Shown here piece after piece: positions 12,808 through 23,822 of a stretch of 64,000 bases of DNA (the first letter of the stretch is position 1; each line of letters opens with the position of its first letter). The stretch covers positions 2,542,001 to 2,606,000 of the forward strand of contig JAUKTV010000002.1 in assembly GCA_030549205.1 (NCBI GenBank). The letters are read 5' to 3'. A program made the translations under genes and the position numbers. Source of the DNA: Apiosordaria backusii (lineage: Eukaryota > Ascomycota > Sordariomycetes > Sordariales > Lasiosphaeriaceae). The notes under the pieces were generated by a model that saw nothing but the letters and a program-made list of their open reading frames with translations, did not search any database and was not told the DNA's origin.

Positions 12808-13365
12808 TGAATAAACCCTGCTGGGATTCCTTGTCTTTATGAATTCGAACAAAATGGCAAAAGCTGATAGTCGAGACACAAAGAGTCCCGTGCGTTTGTT
12901 TTCACCTGAAACTAAACTGATAATCGCAAAAATGTGGCGATGCGTAATGAGTAGCGACGCGTTAAGACGGATGGTTTGCTTTCAGCTTGCGCTGACTTGC
13001 ATCAAAGTAAACAAGCTGCAGGAGGGGCATATTGCATGGGCCCCACACTTAGTAGCTGTTAATCCGAATAAGGTTAAGGCCTTCCGTTACGTGGCCCAGG
13101 CCCACAGCCTGTCGCACAACCCCTGGTCTTTCAGCCACTGGGTGGCGCTAGCACATGGTCATCCGCCGTCGGCACAGCTGCCATTGCTCCTCGGCGCATC
13201 AAACTCCCCCTCGCCACAACACATCACCATTGGCGCTATGTATAAAAGACGGTGTAGGCCCGTTTACTGTCTTCTTGCCTGACCTGCGAGAAATCATCGA
13301 TCCCCACTTCTGGTTGAACCGACACCTAGCAGCTGTGCGACATCTCGCACCGCTGCCTTGACAGC
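12808..13365. other. Divergent promoter region PCS1 / MSP1
   Basis: 558 bp between the start codons of two divergently transcribed genes. It must carry both promoters. A TATA-like TATAAAAG is at about 13241-13248, roughly 120 nt upstream of the MSP1 start. Short frames here do not look like genes. Confidence 0.5.
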
Positions 13366-14708
13366 ATGAGCGACAACAAGCGCTTAAGGGACCTGGGGGC
13401 GGGCTTGACTTCGGGCATGCTTCTTGCAGCTGGTGTACGGAATATGTTGTCCCCTGCGTATGCATATGAAATTGTCTTTGCTGACTATTACATAGGCCCT
13501 AACCGCCTACTTTATCCTCAAAGATGTCGTTGCCCCGTACTTTGCGCGGGTAGTCGACCCAGACCACGAGAAGAACGAAGCAACACGAAAAAGGGCACAA
13601 GCGAACCTGCAAAGGATACGAAAGAAAATCGCCGAAAATAGTGCAAATGATCCATCCAACACAGATGCATCACAGAAAACTGGGGTCGAGGATCTGGTCC
13701 TCAACGAGTACGAGAATCAGGTAGCTCTCGAAGTTGTTGCGCCAGAGGACATCCCAGTTGGTTTTGACGACATCGGTGGTTTAGAAGACATTATTGAAGA
13801 AGTTAAAGAGGCTATCATCTATCCATTAACAATGCCACACTTGTACCAGCATGGCGGATCGCTTTTGGCTGCACCATCTGGTGTGTTGCTGTATGGTCCA
13901 CCAGGCTGTGGCAAGACGATGTTGGCAAAGGCTGTGGCACATGAGAGCGGTGCCTCTTTCATCAACCTTCATATCTCGACACTTACGGAAAAATGGTACG
14001 GCGACTCCAACAAGCTCGTCCGTGCCGTCTTCTCTCTGGCACGCAAGCTTGAGCCTGCCATCATTTTCATCGACGAAATTGATGCTGTGCTGGGTCAACG
14101 ACACAATGGCGAGCACGAGGCTAGCGGTATGGTCAAGGCCGAGTAAGTGCCCTTCGTCTGCTTTGCGCGGGTTTCTGTTTCTTACATTGCTTAGATTCAT
14201 GACACTCTGGGATGGTCTTACGTCGTCAAACGCTGCTGGTGTTCCCGCACGTATCGTTGTGCTCGGTGCCACCAACAGAATAAACGCCATTGATGAGGCC
14301 ATTCTCAGGAGAATGCCCAAGAAGTTCCCTGTGCCTCTTCCGGGTACGGAGCAACGCCGTCGCATCCTCGAGCTGATTCTTGGGAATACCAAGCGCGACC
14401 CGGACTTTGATATTGAATACATTGCCAAGGTAACAGCGGGCATGTCTGGCAGCGATATCAAGGAGGCGTGCCGTGACGCCGCCATGGTCCCCATGAGAGA
14501 GTACATCCGCCAGCACCGGGCATCCGGGGGATCCATGTCACGGGTAGCCCCTGAGGGCGTCCGTGGTATGAGAACTGATGACTTCTTCGGTCGCCGAGGC
14601 GGGCAAGTCCTTTCTGTTCCCCCACCTGCTGCTGTTAACGGGCATTCCGAAAGTGAATGGCGCGATGTTCAGGAACTTGAAGAAGATGTTGTTACTACAC
14701 TCTCTTAA
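13366..14708 (+). CDS. MSP1: Mitochondrial outer-membrane AAA ATPase Msp1 (ATAD1)
   Basis: A membrane-anchored AAA+ translocase that extracts mislocalised tail-anchored proteins from the mitochondrial outer membrane and peroxisomes. Three exons, 13366-13434, 13496-14142 and 14195-14708, give 409 residues. Intron 1 (61 nt, GTACGG donor, ACATAG acceptor) lies inside the N-terminal membrane anchor, which reads GAGLTSGMLLAAG-ALTAYFILK. Intron 2 (52 nt, GTAAGT donor, CTTAG acceptor) joins MVKAE to FMTLWDG. Walker A is GPPGCGKT at residues 157-164, Walker B IIFIDEID at 212-219, followed by the second region of homology (LGATNRINAIDEAILRRMPK). The FDDIGGLED segment before the AAA core is typical of Msp1 and related meiotic-clade AAA proteins. 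The intron 1 donor is the least certain point; GTATGC downstream was rejected because it leads to a stop. Confidence 0.95.
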
Positions 14709-15435
14709 TTTGGTATGTGTACGGCTTGATGGGAATGATAAGATAAACGAAGGGCGATAGATTACAATGTTTGTACGTATATACATGAACAAATTGGGAG
14801 CTGGCTGTGCAAGCGATTGATACACGGCGGCATGCTTCCCCGGCTAGACAGACAAGGGGGGGGGGGGGCGGGGCGCGGCAGGCGACGAGTCTCATCTCCA
14901 ACGTCCCCAATGTCTACTTTAGAGTAATAGGCAATCAGCCAAACACCGTCTACGTTAGGCATGACACACACCATCTGAGTCACCGGGGTGAGATATGGCC
15001 TAAGAGCGCCAATCTCTGTGTTCAGTAAATACGAGCACTGACAATTGTTGAGCTTTTCCGGTGTTTTCTGTGGTGCGAGGCGGCCACCAGCCAACTCAAA
15101 AAAGCCCACTTCAGCCAGGTTTGGTCATCAAACCGTCTACGTTATCTCTTGGTGATGCTCGAGGCAGGCCTTTAGCCGGTGTCCTAGCTGCTGTTCGGGC
15201 CGGAACCGAGCCTTAGGCAGAGACACGGCAAATCAAGATGGCCATGTTCCCCTCACGAGTCTCACGCGTCCATTTCCCCAAAGGAATGAGGTTGGTGAGA
15301 CTCTGCAGGAAGAGATTTCGGTAACGGGCTGACGTGACAGTGCCCTCGCTCTTGCTCAGAGTTATCTCGAGTTACTGAGCTGCTGCCAAAGGCGGGTTCA
15401 TCCGTGGCAGGCAAGCACGTCATTTGGATGACCCA
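14709..15435. other. Intergenic, MSP1 3' side
   Basis: No supportable gene. Contains a G-run of about ten (near 14859-14870). The MITE-like element begins at 15436. Confidence 0.5.
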
Positions 15436-15498
15436 CTCTGCGTTGCATTCGAAACGTCGTTCTGGCCCAAGCGTTTTTTGCCAAGCTTCTGATCCAAT
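15436..15498 (+). repeat. Left terminal inverted repeat of the MITE-like element
   Basis: 63 bp, a perfect reverse complement of 15979-16041. Confidence 0.9.
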
Positions 15499-15978
15499 TC
15501 AACACACACGCGCATCAGCCAGAGGCTTGAATATGCGTTCAATCGAGATTTTACGGCTACTAATGCTCAGGCCTAAGAAAAAAAGGTATATACTGCATTG
15601 GTATACCGATATCTACTATATAGTGCATTTTCTTCTATTTTAGCTATGTTGTGGTGTGTTGGTTACTGAAATTGTAATCTTTGATATAACGAAGCGTGCG
15701 ATAGCATAGGAATAGGTTTTCTGCCTCAGGTACCAATTTTTCAATGCCAAGCTCACTTTTTAAGTTGAACAGCCGTCTTCAACTTACACGCTTACCTACA
15801 CAGAATCGCTAATTACCACCACCACCACCTATAAAAGTGGTTGAAAATAGGTGCAATTGATGCCCTGGATATATATATACTATTGGTATATACTGGCTCA
15901 ATTGCCAGGCCAGTATAAAGGCCTGTATATTGAATTGGTGGTTAAAGTGGTTGAAGTGGTTGATTGCGTGTGTGTCGG

Positions 15979-16041
15979 ATTGGATCAGAAGCTTGGCAAA
16001 AAACGCTTGGGCCAGAACGACGTTTCGAATGCAACGCAGAG
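15979..16041 (-). repeat. Right terminal inverted repeat of the MITE-like element
   Basis: 63 bp, a perfect reverse complement of 15436-15498. Perfect identity suggests recent insertion or turnover, with no RIP damage. Confidence 0.9.
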
Positions 16042-16466
16042 CACAACGCTTCGTTGCAAGTTGGCTACGGCGCTACCTGATTTGTCACTGATTTGCCACT
16101 CAAGAACAAGTCCCTCCTTAGCAGCCAACTCCTGTCCGACTCCGGAGTAAAGAGCGGTCGCGATGCAGTGTGTTACAGACCGACCAAAAGCAACCCAATC
16201 CCGAATAATCGAGTACTAACACTTGGGGAAGACGCAACGCTGTCCCGGCCGATCCATTTTTCCCCGGAAAATCCATATCCTCTCGTTCTTCATTCTCCAA
16301 CAATACAAAGCATTGCCTTCTCTTGTGTTTCGCTGAAGTGGTGTGACACTCCTCTCCCCTTCAATTGCCCCTCCATTGACACCTTTGCGGCTTTCATCCC
16401 GCAAAACACCCCGCCTTCGACAACCAGATATTGAGTCACCTGTCACCCACAGCAGGACTCGCTCCA

Positions 16467-17852
16467 ATGGCTTCCCCAAGTACGCCCGCGCAGGCTGCAA
16501 AGAAGGCCCTCTCTAGAGTCGATCTCGATGGCCATGCTCTTCCACCATCACCTGCCCCATCCAGTCCGCACCCAGGGTCACGGCGTTATGCTCTTGCAAC
16601 CGAGCTCGTCTATACCGATTCCAAGGATCAATATGGCGCCTCGAGCATCCCAATCTACCAGTCGGCCACTTTTAAGCAAACATCTTCCAACGGCGGCAGC
16701 GAGTATGACTACACTCGATCGGGAAACCCTACCCGAACCCACCTTGAACGCCACCTGGCCAAGATCATGAATGCGACGCGCTGTCTGGCTGTCGGCTCGG
16801 GAATGGGTGCATTGGATGTCATTACACGTCTCCTGAAACCAGGTGACGAGGTCATCACGGGCGATGATTTGTATGGTGGCACAAACCGGCTTCTGACATA
16901 CTTGAAGAACAACCAGGGGGTCATCGTGCATCATGTCGATACTACCAATGTGGGCGCCGTCAAGGAGGTGATCACCGAGAAGACAGCCATGGTTCTTCTG
17001 GAGACGCCGACGAATCCGCTGATCAAGATCGTCGATATCGCGTCGATCGCCAGAGTATCGCACGAGGCCAACAGCAAGGCTTTGGTTGTGGTCGACAACA
17101 CCATGCTGTCGCCCATGCTCTGCAACCCATTGGATCTCGGGGCCGACATTTCTTACGAGTCCGGCACCAAGTACCTTTCTGGCCACCACGATATCATGGC
17201 CGGTGTCATTGCTGTCAACGACGCAGAAATTGGCGACAAGATGTACTTCACTATCAATGCGACGGGCTGTGGACTTTCCCCCAACGACTCCTTCCTGCTC
17301 ATGAGAGGTGTCAAGACGCTGGCCATCCGCATGGAGAAGCAGCAGGCCAATGCCCAACGAATTGCTGAATTTCTCGAGTCACACGGCTTCAAGGTTCGCT
17401 ATCCAGGCCTCAAGTCTCACCCGCAGTACGATCTGCACTGGTCCATGGCTCGCGGTGCCGGTGCCGTGCTTTCCTTCGAAACCGGCGACGTTGCCCTCTC
17501 TGAGAGGATAGTGGAAGCTGCTAGGTTATGGGGTATCAGTGTCAGCTTTGGCTGCGTCAACAGCTTGATCAGCATGCCCTGCCGCATGAGCCATGCGAGC
17601 ATCGACGCGAAGACGAGAGCAGAGAGACAGATGCCTGAGGATATCATTCGTTTGTGCGTAGGCATTGAGGATGTGGACGATCTCATTGATGATCTTACTC
17701 GCGCTGTAAGTTGTGACCCCCAAACACTTTCTCTTGCAGGGCTCCGTCTAACAATTTGACTGTAGCTTGTGCAAGCTGGTGCTGTAACATTGACGATCGA
17801 TGGCTTTCACGCAAATGATGTAAACGGCGAGAGCTCAACATCATCGGCTTAG
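16467..17852 (+). CDS. met-2: Cystathionine beta-lyase
   Basis: A PLP enzyme that cleaves cystathionine to homocysteine, pyruvate and ammonia in methionine synthesis (met-2 of Neurospora, STR3 of yeast). Exons 16467-17705 and 17766-17852 give 441 residues. The 60-nt intron (GTAAGT donor, CTAAC branch, CTGTAG acceptor) removes a frame that would otherwise end soon after. The Cys/Met metabolism PLP fold is clear: SGMGALDVITRLLKPGDEV, DDLYGGTNRLL, ETPTNPLIKIVDI, VVDNTMLSP, and the Schiff-base lysine in SYESGTKYLSGHHD (Lys235, 17169-17171). The substrate-binding C-terminal region contains SFGCVNSLISMPCRMSHAS. YESGTKYLSGHHDIMAG favours beta-lyase over cystathionine gamma-lyase or synthase, but the call within the family rests on memory. 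The start is the first ATG in frame. Confidence 0.93.
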
Positions 17853-20800
17853 GCTGCGCTTTGCCAACAGGCTGAATGATGTCTTGACTTATCAGGAAGA
17901 AATGGACGTCTGGGATGTTCATCTGGTTTCATTCCCCTTACAAGCATATCGGGCGGTTCTCTGGATTACACCAAAAGTAATGAAAAATACAACGAACACA
18001 GCTGTCGTTGTGACAACGCTGAACGACAAAGATCCTATCCTCATCATACTATGCCTGAGTCCGAAAGAAAGCCAACACGGATTTTGCTGACGGTGCGCTA
18101 AGTCCCAGTGCGGGCACTACTATCACTTAGTACTACTGAAAAACTGTCTAGGAGACACGGGATGAATCATGACACACCTCGTCAACTCGCCATGAAAAAG
18201 TGTCTCGTTGATGGTGAGGTTGCTACGGTTATGCTCGTCTTCCCAAGCCTTCAGCATGGGCGATTGCTCCTGGGTGGATGCGCCAGATTGACTGGAAGGC
18301 GGGGGAGTGACCTGGTGTCGGCTGGAACGACGTAACTTGAGAAGGGATCCACGGCAAATATGCGGCAAAACAGAGTATCACGAACCTTTGACTGCGGTCC
18401 CCAGATGCTTTGTCATCTCTCACGCTGTGAGGCATGGTCGCCTGGGGAAGGGGGTTTGGATGGGAGCAAATAGGGTCTACTCGAGTGGTAATGTTGCGGA
18501 TGCGCAAGAAGGTTTCTTACTCCATACCACACTTGGGAATGGATGGGGTTTTTATACCAGGTATTCTGGTCGTCCTCTCAAGACGACCAGCTGTATGATG
18601 ACGGCCTTCGATGTTGCGGGACGTCCCGCGCATCAAGCCGCTGAGGTAGAACGAGAGGAATAGAAAGGCATGGGGAAGTCGCTCTAGCGTCTTGCCTCTA
18701 CACTCATGGACAACTCCCACCATTGCGCCATTCTCATCTGACCGGGGCTCGATGTTTGAGCCGCTCATTATGCAGGATACTGCGACCGATCAGTCGCTGT
18801 GACACCTAGGGGCTTGGATTGAGCGTTGGCGATCTTGGTATGAACATGACAGCTCACTTTCTCACCATCGATCTCAGGCCATGTCCCTGTTCGAGGATGT
18901 TATCTTGGTGGCACAAGCATCATTGAGAGGTCTCAGGGCGCTGCTCACGAAATGATATCGGTCAGAGTGAGGAGCATGATAACCCCATCCATGCCGAGAT
19001 ACTTGGTGTTTTCGTTTTGCGTCTGATGCCGATTCGCTGCTGTCCTCCGACCGGTTGTGGATTGTTAGTATGGTACGACCACACCTCTTTTCTCACGATG
19101 CTTCGTTGGCATGCGGTCGAAGGGATCCTAGGGGCAACCGGTCTACGAGATATAGACATTCAGATATTGCCGCGGAGTTGTCGGGTTGATCGTGCGATGT
19201 GCGCTGTATACCTGCAACGCGCCTCGATCGCACGAAGACCGAGAGAGTAGATGCTCGACGCTTCTCGCTGATGTTTGTTTGCTTCGCATGCCGCGGCTAC
19301 AGCGAGGACTCTGGCAACCCCCAGTATCCCCTGCCAGCATGCGCAGGGCGGCCAGCTCTGCTCCTTCTCTCAAACACGACAGTGCTGACACCTCCGCACA
19401 TGCAGAGCACCGACTTCTTTGCACGAGATGTGCAGCAACCTCTTTTTGCAGCGATATTCTGGGCTTCGGCTCTTTCGCATGATCGTTGTCAACAACATCA
19501 ATACCATCCAGTGTTACGGGGGCAACCTGAGACTCTGCTTTGGCTTTGGCAAATTTCAAGACTCGGGGAGACACTCTCTGACAACACACAGCATAGTTTC
19601 CTGCGCTGCAGACTTAAAGCGCTCATCCCGGGTGATTCTCTCAACGGGGCCAACGCAGAAAAGCGGTGGATGTCCGGGCTGTTTCTGTGCCCAACTTTCT
19701 CTTTGTCATGCAGCCTCCCGTGGAAGCCACCTTGCACGATAGGGGCTGTAGGTGGTCTTGTGACAAACCTCGTGGCCGGACACCCTTCTCGAACGAGGTG
19801 CCGACATGCTGGGCTGATGGTCGGATGGAAGTTGGTGATAGGATTTTTGGTGTAAAGAAACTCGACTCGGCCGTGGTGGAGGACAGGGATGGGGGATACT
19901 GGCCGCTTTTGCGTGACCCTTTGTTGCACAACGCGGTCTGGTTACCCCAGGCCAGAAGCCCTGCACTGCTCTAGTGTCAACCCAGTCCTCGCACCTGGGA
20001 CATTTCCTTATCTCTTCGTGGCTCTCTCGTGGGTAAGCGAGGACGAGACTCGCACAACACCTATCATTTACATCCCCGTGTTTGACAGCAGTCCCAAGGA
20101 GGGTTTTTCCAAGGCCTGTCAAGCAGCCCAACACCCCAGGTCTAGCTGCGTTTAAGAAGTTTCTTCCGGCCGAGATTCGGGCCATAGATCTCGGAATTAT
20201 TTTCGCCATCACCGCTATCGCCTTGGGATTCTGTCTGTTTTCTAGGTGTGGAAGTTTGGCCCGCGCTGACCGCCAACTTGGAGGATATTGGCAGCTTCCA
20301 AAATTGCGGCATTTCCAAGCCCCATCTCCATGCACAGGAGGCGTAACACTGCTCTCCCACCCTCACGCTTGATGACGGGGTGCACCTGTATTGGCTTGAG
20401 GGTGTGGGGGAACAAATTCTCCCTGCTCTGCATGCAAGAGGGCCCTCAATACTGAGGGGCCATGTGGACTGGGCAAGTAATCCGCTCGAGTGACAGCCAC
20501 CACGGCTTACACGCAGAGGGAATCTCACACAAGACAATCGCAAAGGTACCCAGCCCAAAATGCGAAAATTTCCCGGCTGGACACACTTTGCTGCCGCGAC
20601 CCAGCATAGTATCGATATATGTCATCGTCGGACACAATCAATATGCACTCAATCATCCCACACCGGCCAATTTTGAGAGATAACAAGCCACCCAACCACC
20701 TGTCCATCCCTACCTACCCCAACAATGTTCTAATCACATTCTGTCTCCCCTGCTGCAGAATGGGAGGGGGAAGCAAGGCCCTCGCACTGGCTGGAGGTCA

Positions 20801-22212
20801 TATGGTCTTTCCCACATGCGTCTGGCCCCCAGCTCTTAATTTTCTTTACCACACCATCAGCCGCTACCGCAGTACACCCTCTTTCCACTGTATCGGGTCC
20901 TACACACCTCTCGATGGGTTCGGGACGAAACGGCTCGTCTCGGAAGGCGAGGCAGCATAGGGGGAAATATTACCTACCTACCTACCTAGAGAGAAGAGAA
21001 GGCCATGTGCATATGATGTAATACCAACACCAACAGCATGACAAAACCCCATACCCAGGACACACTCAACCGTGATAAGCGTTACTTCGGCATCTGGCCG
21101 ATTGCAAGAAGGAGGACATTGCATTATGGGGAGCACGACGTACAAAACCTGAGCTCACTGGCTGATTCCACACCCACAAGTATACTTGCATGCATATTTC
21201 ATGCTCACACATCCACAAAAATACCTCCACACATGCAGAATCACCTACACACATACACCCACTCAAACAACACCATCCTCTCCCCCTCCCTTGGCCTTGG
21301 TGACGGCTTCTCGCAGCTTCTCCCTGCGAGTCTCTCTCTCTTCATCACAAGACATGTAATTTAAGCAGAAGAAGAAATAATGCCTCCTTCGCCGTAGGCA
21401 GCTTTTTTGTGAAACAGCACAGTGAGAACCTTGAGGGCTTGTGCTACCTATTTACGGCATCATTCATGCAGATTTGACCCTGGTTCAATCCTGCATACAT
21501 ACCAAAAATCCAGAGAGACAAGGGACAGGGACTGATAGAGTAGAGCAGAGCAGAACAGAGGACGACCAGGCAGGCAGATTAGAGACAGAAGAGGGGGCAA
21601 ACCGAAGCGCAGACATACAGAAAGGGCATCAGAGCTCCCCCGTTCATACCACCTGGCTGAAATTCACATACCTGATATTTTCGCTCTTACTCTTCTTATT
21701 AAGGTAGGTAATCCACGAGTCGTCCCATTCCACTCACCCATGAGCACCACCAGTCTTGACATTTATCAACCACGAGGAACAAAAAAAGGGGGGATAATAA
21801 TGATGATACTGACCCAAGATCTCATTTATTTCGTTAACAAGCACAGAAAAAAAAAAAAAACCTACCCATGCTTTCTGCACAATCCAGATACCTAAATAAG
21901 GTAGACGAAAACGCTTCTCAACCATCAACAATTAGTCTCTCCCATATCCACAAAGCTCTCCTCCGTCCCCATCTTCATAGCCAACGATGCTGATGGTTAT
22001 ATTGATGTTTGCTCTGATCTGATCCATTTATTCGTTACACACACACACACACACATAAACTCCCTCCCACACTCTCTCAACCCTCCTCCCACTCAAACTT
22101 AACCCATCAAAAAAACTCCAAAAAACTCCAGAACAAAAACCCTTGTAGCCGTAGCTCTCTACTGTACTGTACTATGCGATACCCCTCCTTAAATAAATAC
22201 TCCCCACTCCCC
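17853..22212. other. 4.3-kb gene-free region
   Basis: Many overlapping short frames on both strands (the longest about 218 codons at 19199-19855) but none with a recognisable motif, good start context or splice structure. It contains simple repeats: TACC repeats near 20971-20990, a CA repeat near 22037-22056, and A-runs near 21845-21860. A 9-bp perfect hairpin with a 7-nt loop is at about 18566-18590. The right end holds the 3' region of TMS1. Confidence 0.5.
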
Positions 22213-23822
22213 TTACTCAAACTCAAACCTCTCCGGCAACACAATCGGCGCCACCAACGTCCAGACATACATCCCATAGCAAACCCACCCGCTCACAATC
22301 TTAACCCAGCTCGCCCACAGCGTCCTCCCCACCGTCGCAAAGTCCGACCCGTCCGCCACCTTCTTATCATCCCAGTCGCTCGTCAGCAGCGTCGCCACCC
22401 ACGCCGTCGCAAGGAAGAAAATAACGTGGAACATGGCGTAGGAATACTGCGTGCTCGACCTCTCATCATCATTTGCACCGTTGCTCCCACTGCTGTTGTT
22501 GTGAACGCTGGTATCATCATCGTCAGACAGCAACGCGTCAGCGGGGAGGGATCCCTCCTCCACAGCGCGACGGAGGGCTTCAGCGCGCATCTGCCGGCGA
22601 GAGTTGTCGGGTTGCGTGGTGATGAGGCTGTGTTCGTAGTCTGCTGATTCTTCGCTGTCTGGAAGGCGGATTTGTCCCCCCTTGCCGCCGAGACCGAGGG
22701 ATTGTGTGGCGGCGCGGGTGGTGGTGTATGCTACTGTTAGCATGGTGATGAGGGCACCGATTACAACGGTGGTTGTGCGGGTTCCTTGGCCTGCGATGAG
22801 CGGGTTGCAGTGGTGGTCTTCTGTTTCATCTGGTTCCATGGAGACGGCGGACATGGTGAGGTAGGTGCAGTATACCGCCACCATTGCTGCTTGGGCGAGG
22901 CCGGCTTTGGGGTTGTATTCTTGTACTGTTGGGTGGACTGAAATGACTGAGATGGCGAGCCACAGCAAGAGATTGATGGTAATGGCGGCTTGGTTCATCG
23001 AGCAACCGGAGCGGGCGAAGAAGATGTACTGGATGATAGTCATAGCTAACGAGGCGATGTACATGCCCAGGGTGGAACCGATGAGGATGACGCGCCAGGT
23101 CTTGGACTCGGAGTCTTCGATTTGCGCGAGGCAGTACTCAGCCCAGTTGTGGGCTAAGTCGACGAGAAGAATAAGGCCAAGGATGAGGAAGAGCATGGCG
23201 CAAATGAGAGCGACATAGTTGCCCCAGAACTGGAAGAAAGTATCCGGGATGAAGAAGGTGAGAACAATGAGACCGAGCCAGGCGATAATCTTGGGTCCCC
23301 AGAAACCATTCTGGATGGCGGCGCGCGGGTTCTTAGACGAGTGGACGCCAAGCATGAGGGCAGCGAGGACGAGGTGGAACATTCCGAGGGCAAAGTTGAT
23401 TCTGTGGACAGCTAGCCATCCGTAACAGTCCCCTTCGCCGCATTTGATCTTGACGTAGTCGAGCATGAGATGTTGAAGTTTTTCGATGGCCCATTTCGTG
23501 AGCATTATCCATGATAGTATCGAGTTTACAAGAAGTATGAGGGCGTATGCGATACGGGTTGCGACGCTATCGAGGTCCCGGGTTAGTATGGATATGAAGA
23601 CTTGGAGGAGGGGTCGTCGCGAACCTGTTGCCGCATTTCCCGCATGCGCTGCACACCATGGAGCATGTCGCAGCACCACAGCAGCTTGCTCCGAAAGATA
23701 GAAGCTAGATAGTTTCCGTCAGCTTATCGCGCCCTGTTGAAATTGTCTGGTTCTGGATCGTGATAACATACGGTGCCTAAGCTTGGAACCGCCATCAGCG
23801 GGATTGAGAGGAGGGCGCCCAT
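22213..23822 (-). CDS. TMS1: Serine incorporator / TMS1 family membrane protein
   Basis: A polytopic endomembrane/vacuolar protein of the SERINC family; a role in serine-lipid supply has been proposed, while animal members are lipid scramblases. Exons 23822-23772, 23704-23625 and 23566-22213 give 494 residues. Intron 1 (23705-23771) has a GTATGT donor and CTAG acceptor. Intron 2 (23567-23624, 58 nt) has a GTTCGC donor, CTAAC branch and GATAG acceptor. The spliced N-terminus reads MGALLSIPLMAVPSLGT then a Cys-rich stretch (SCCGAATC, CSACGKCGNSVATRIAYA), which is the family hallmark. About ten or eleven hydrophobic helices follow. Other markers: KCGEGDCYGWLAVHRINFALG, FIPDTFFQFWG, LVDLAHNWAE and the C-terminal W-x-W-V-K-I-type segment. 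An acidic, Asn/Ser-rich cytosolic loop is near residues 370-420. Confidence 0.95.

Larger units (their letters stand above)
15436..16041. mobile_element. MITE-like non-autonomous DNA transposon with 63-bp perfect terminal inverted repeats
   Basis: Bases 15436-15498 are the exact reverse complement of 15979-16041 (63 bp, outer end CTCTGCGTTGCATTCGAAAC). Weaker inverted similarity continues inward for about 20 bp (ACACACACGC core). The 606-bp element has no coding capacity. Its interior is AT-rich with TATATA stretches and several TGGTATA/GTATATAC motifs near both ends. The flanking dinucleotide is CA on both sides, which could be a 2-bp target duplication or chance. Size, long inverted ends and lack of an ORF fit a miniature inverted-repeat element; the superfamily is not recognised. 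It lies about 425 bp upstream of cystathionine beta-lyase, so it may contribute promoter sequence. Confidence 0.85.

Noticed and set aside
13451..13495. Alternative MSP1 intron 1 donor at GTATGC
   Set aside because: It joins out of frame and leads straight to a stop; the GTACGG donor at 13435 gives a continuous membrane anchor.
19199..19855. 218-codon open frame
   Set aside because: Begins at a non-ATG or weak start, overlaps several equally long frames on both strands, and has no recognisable motif or splice structure.
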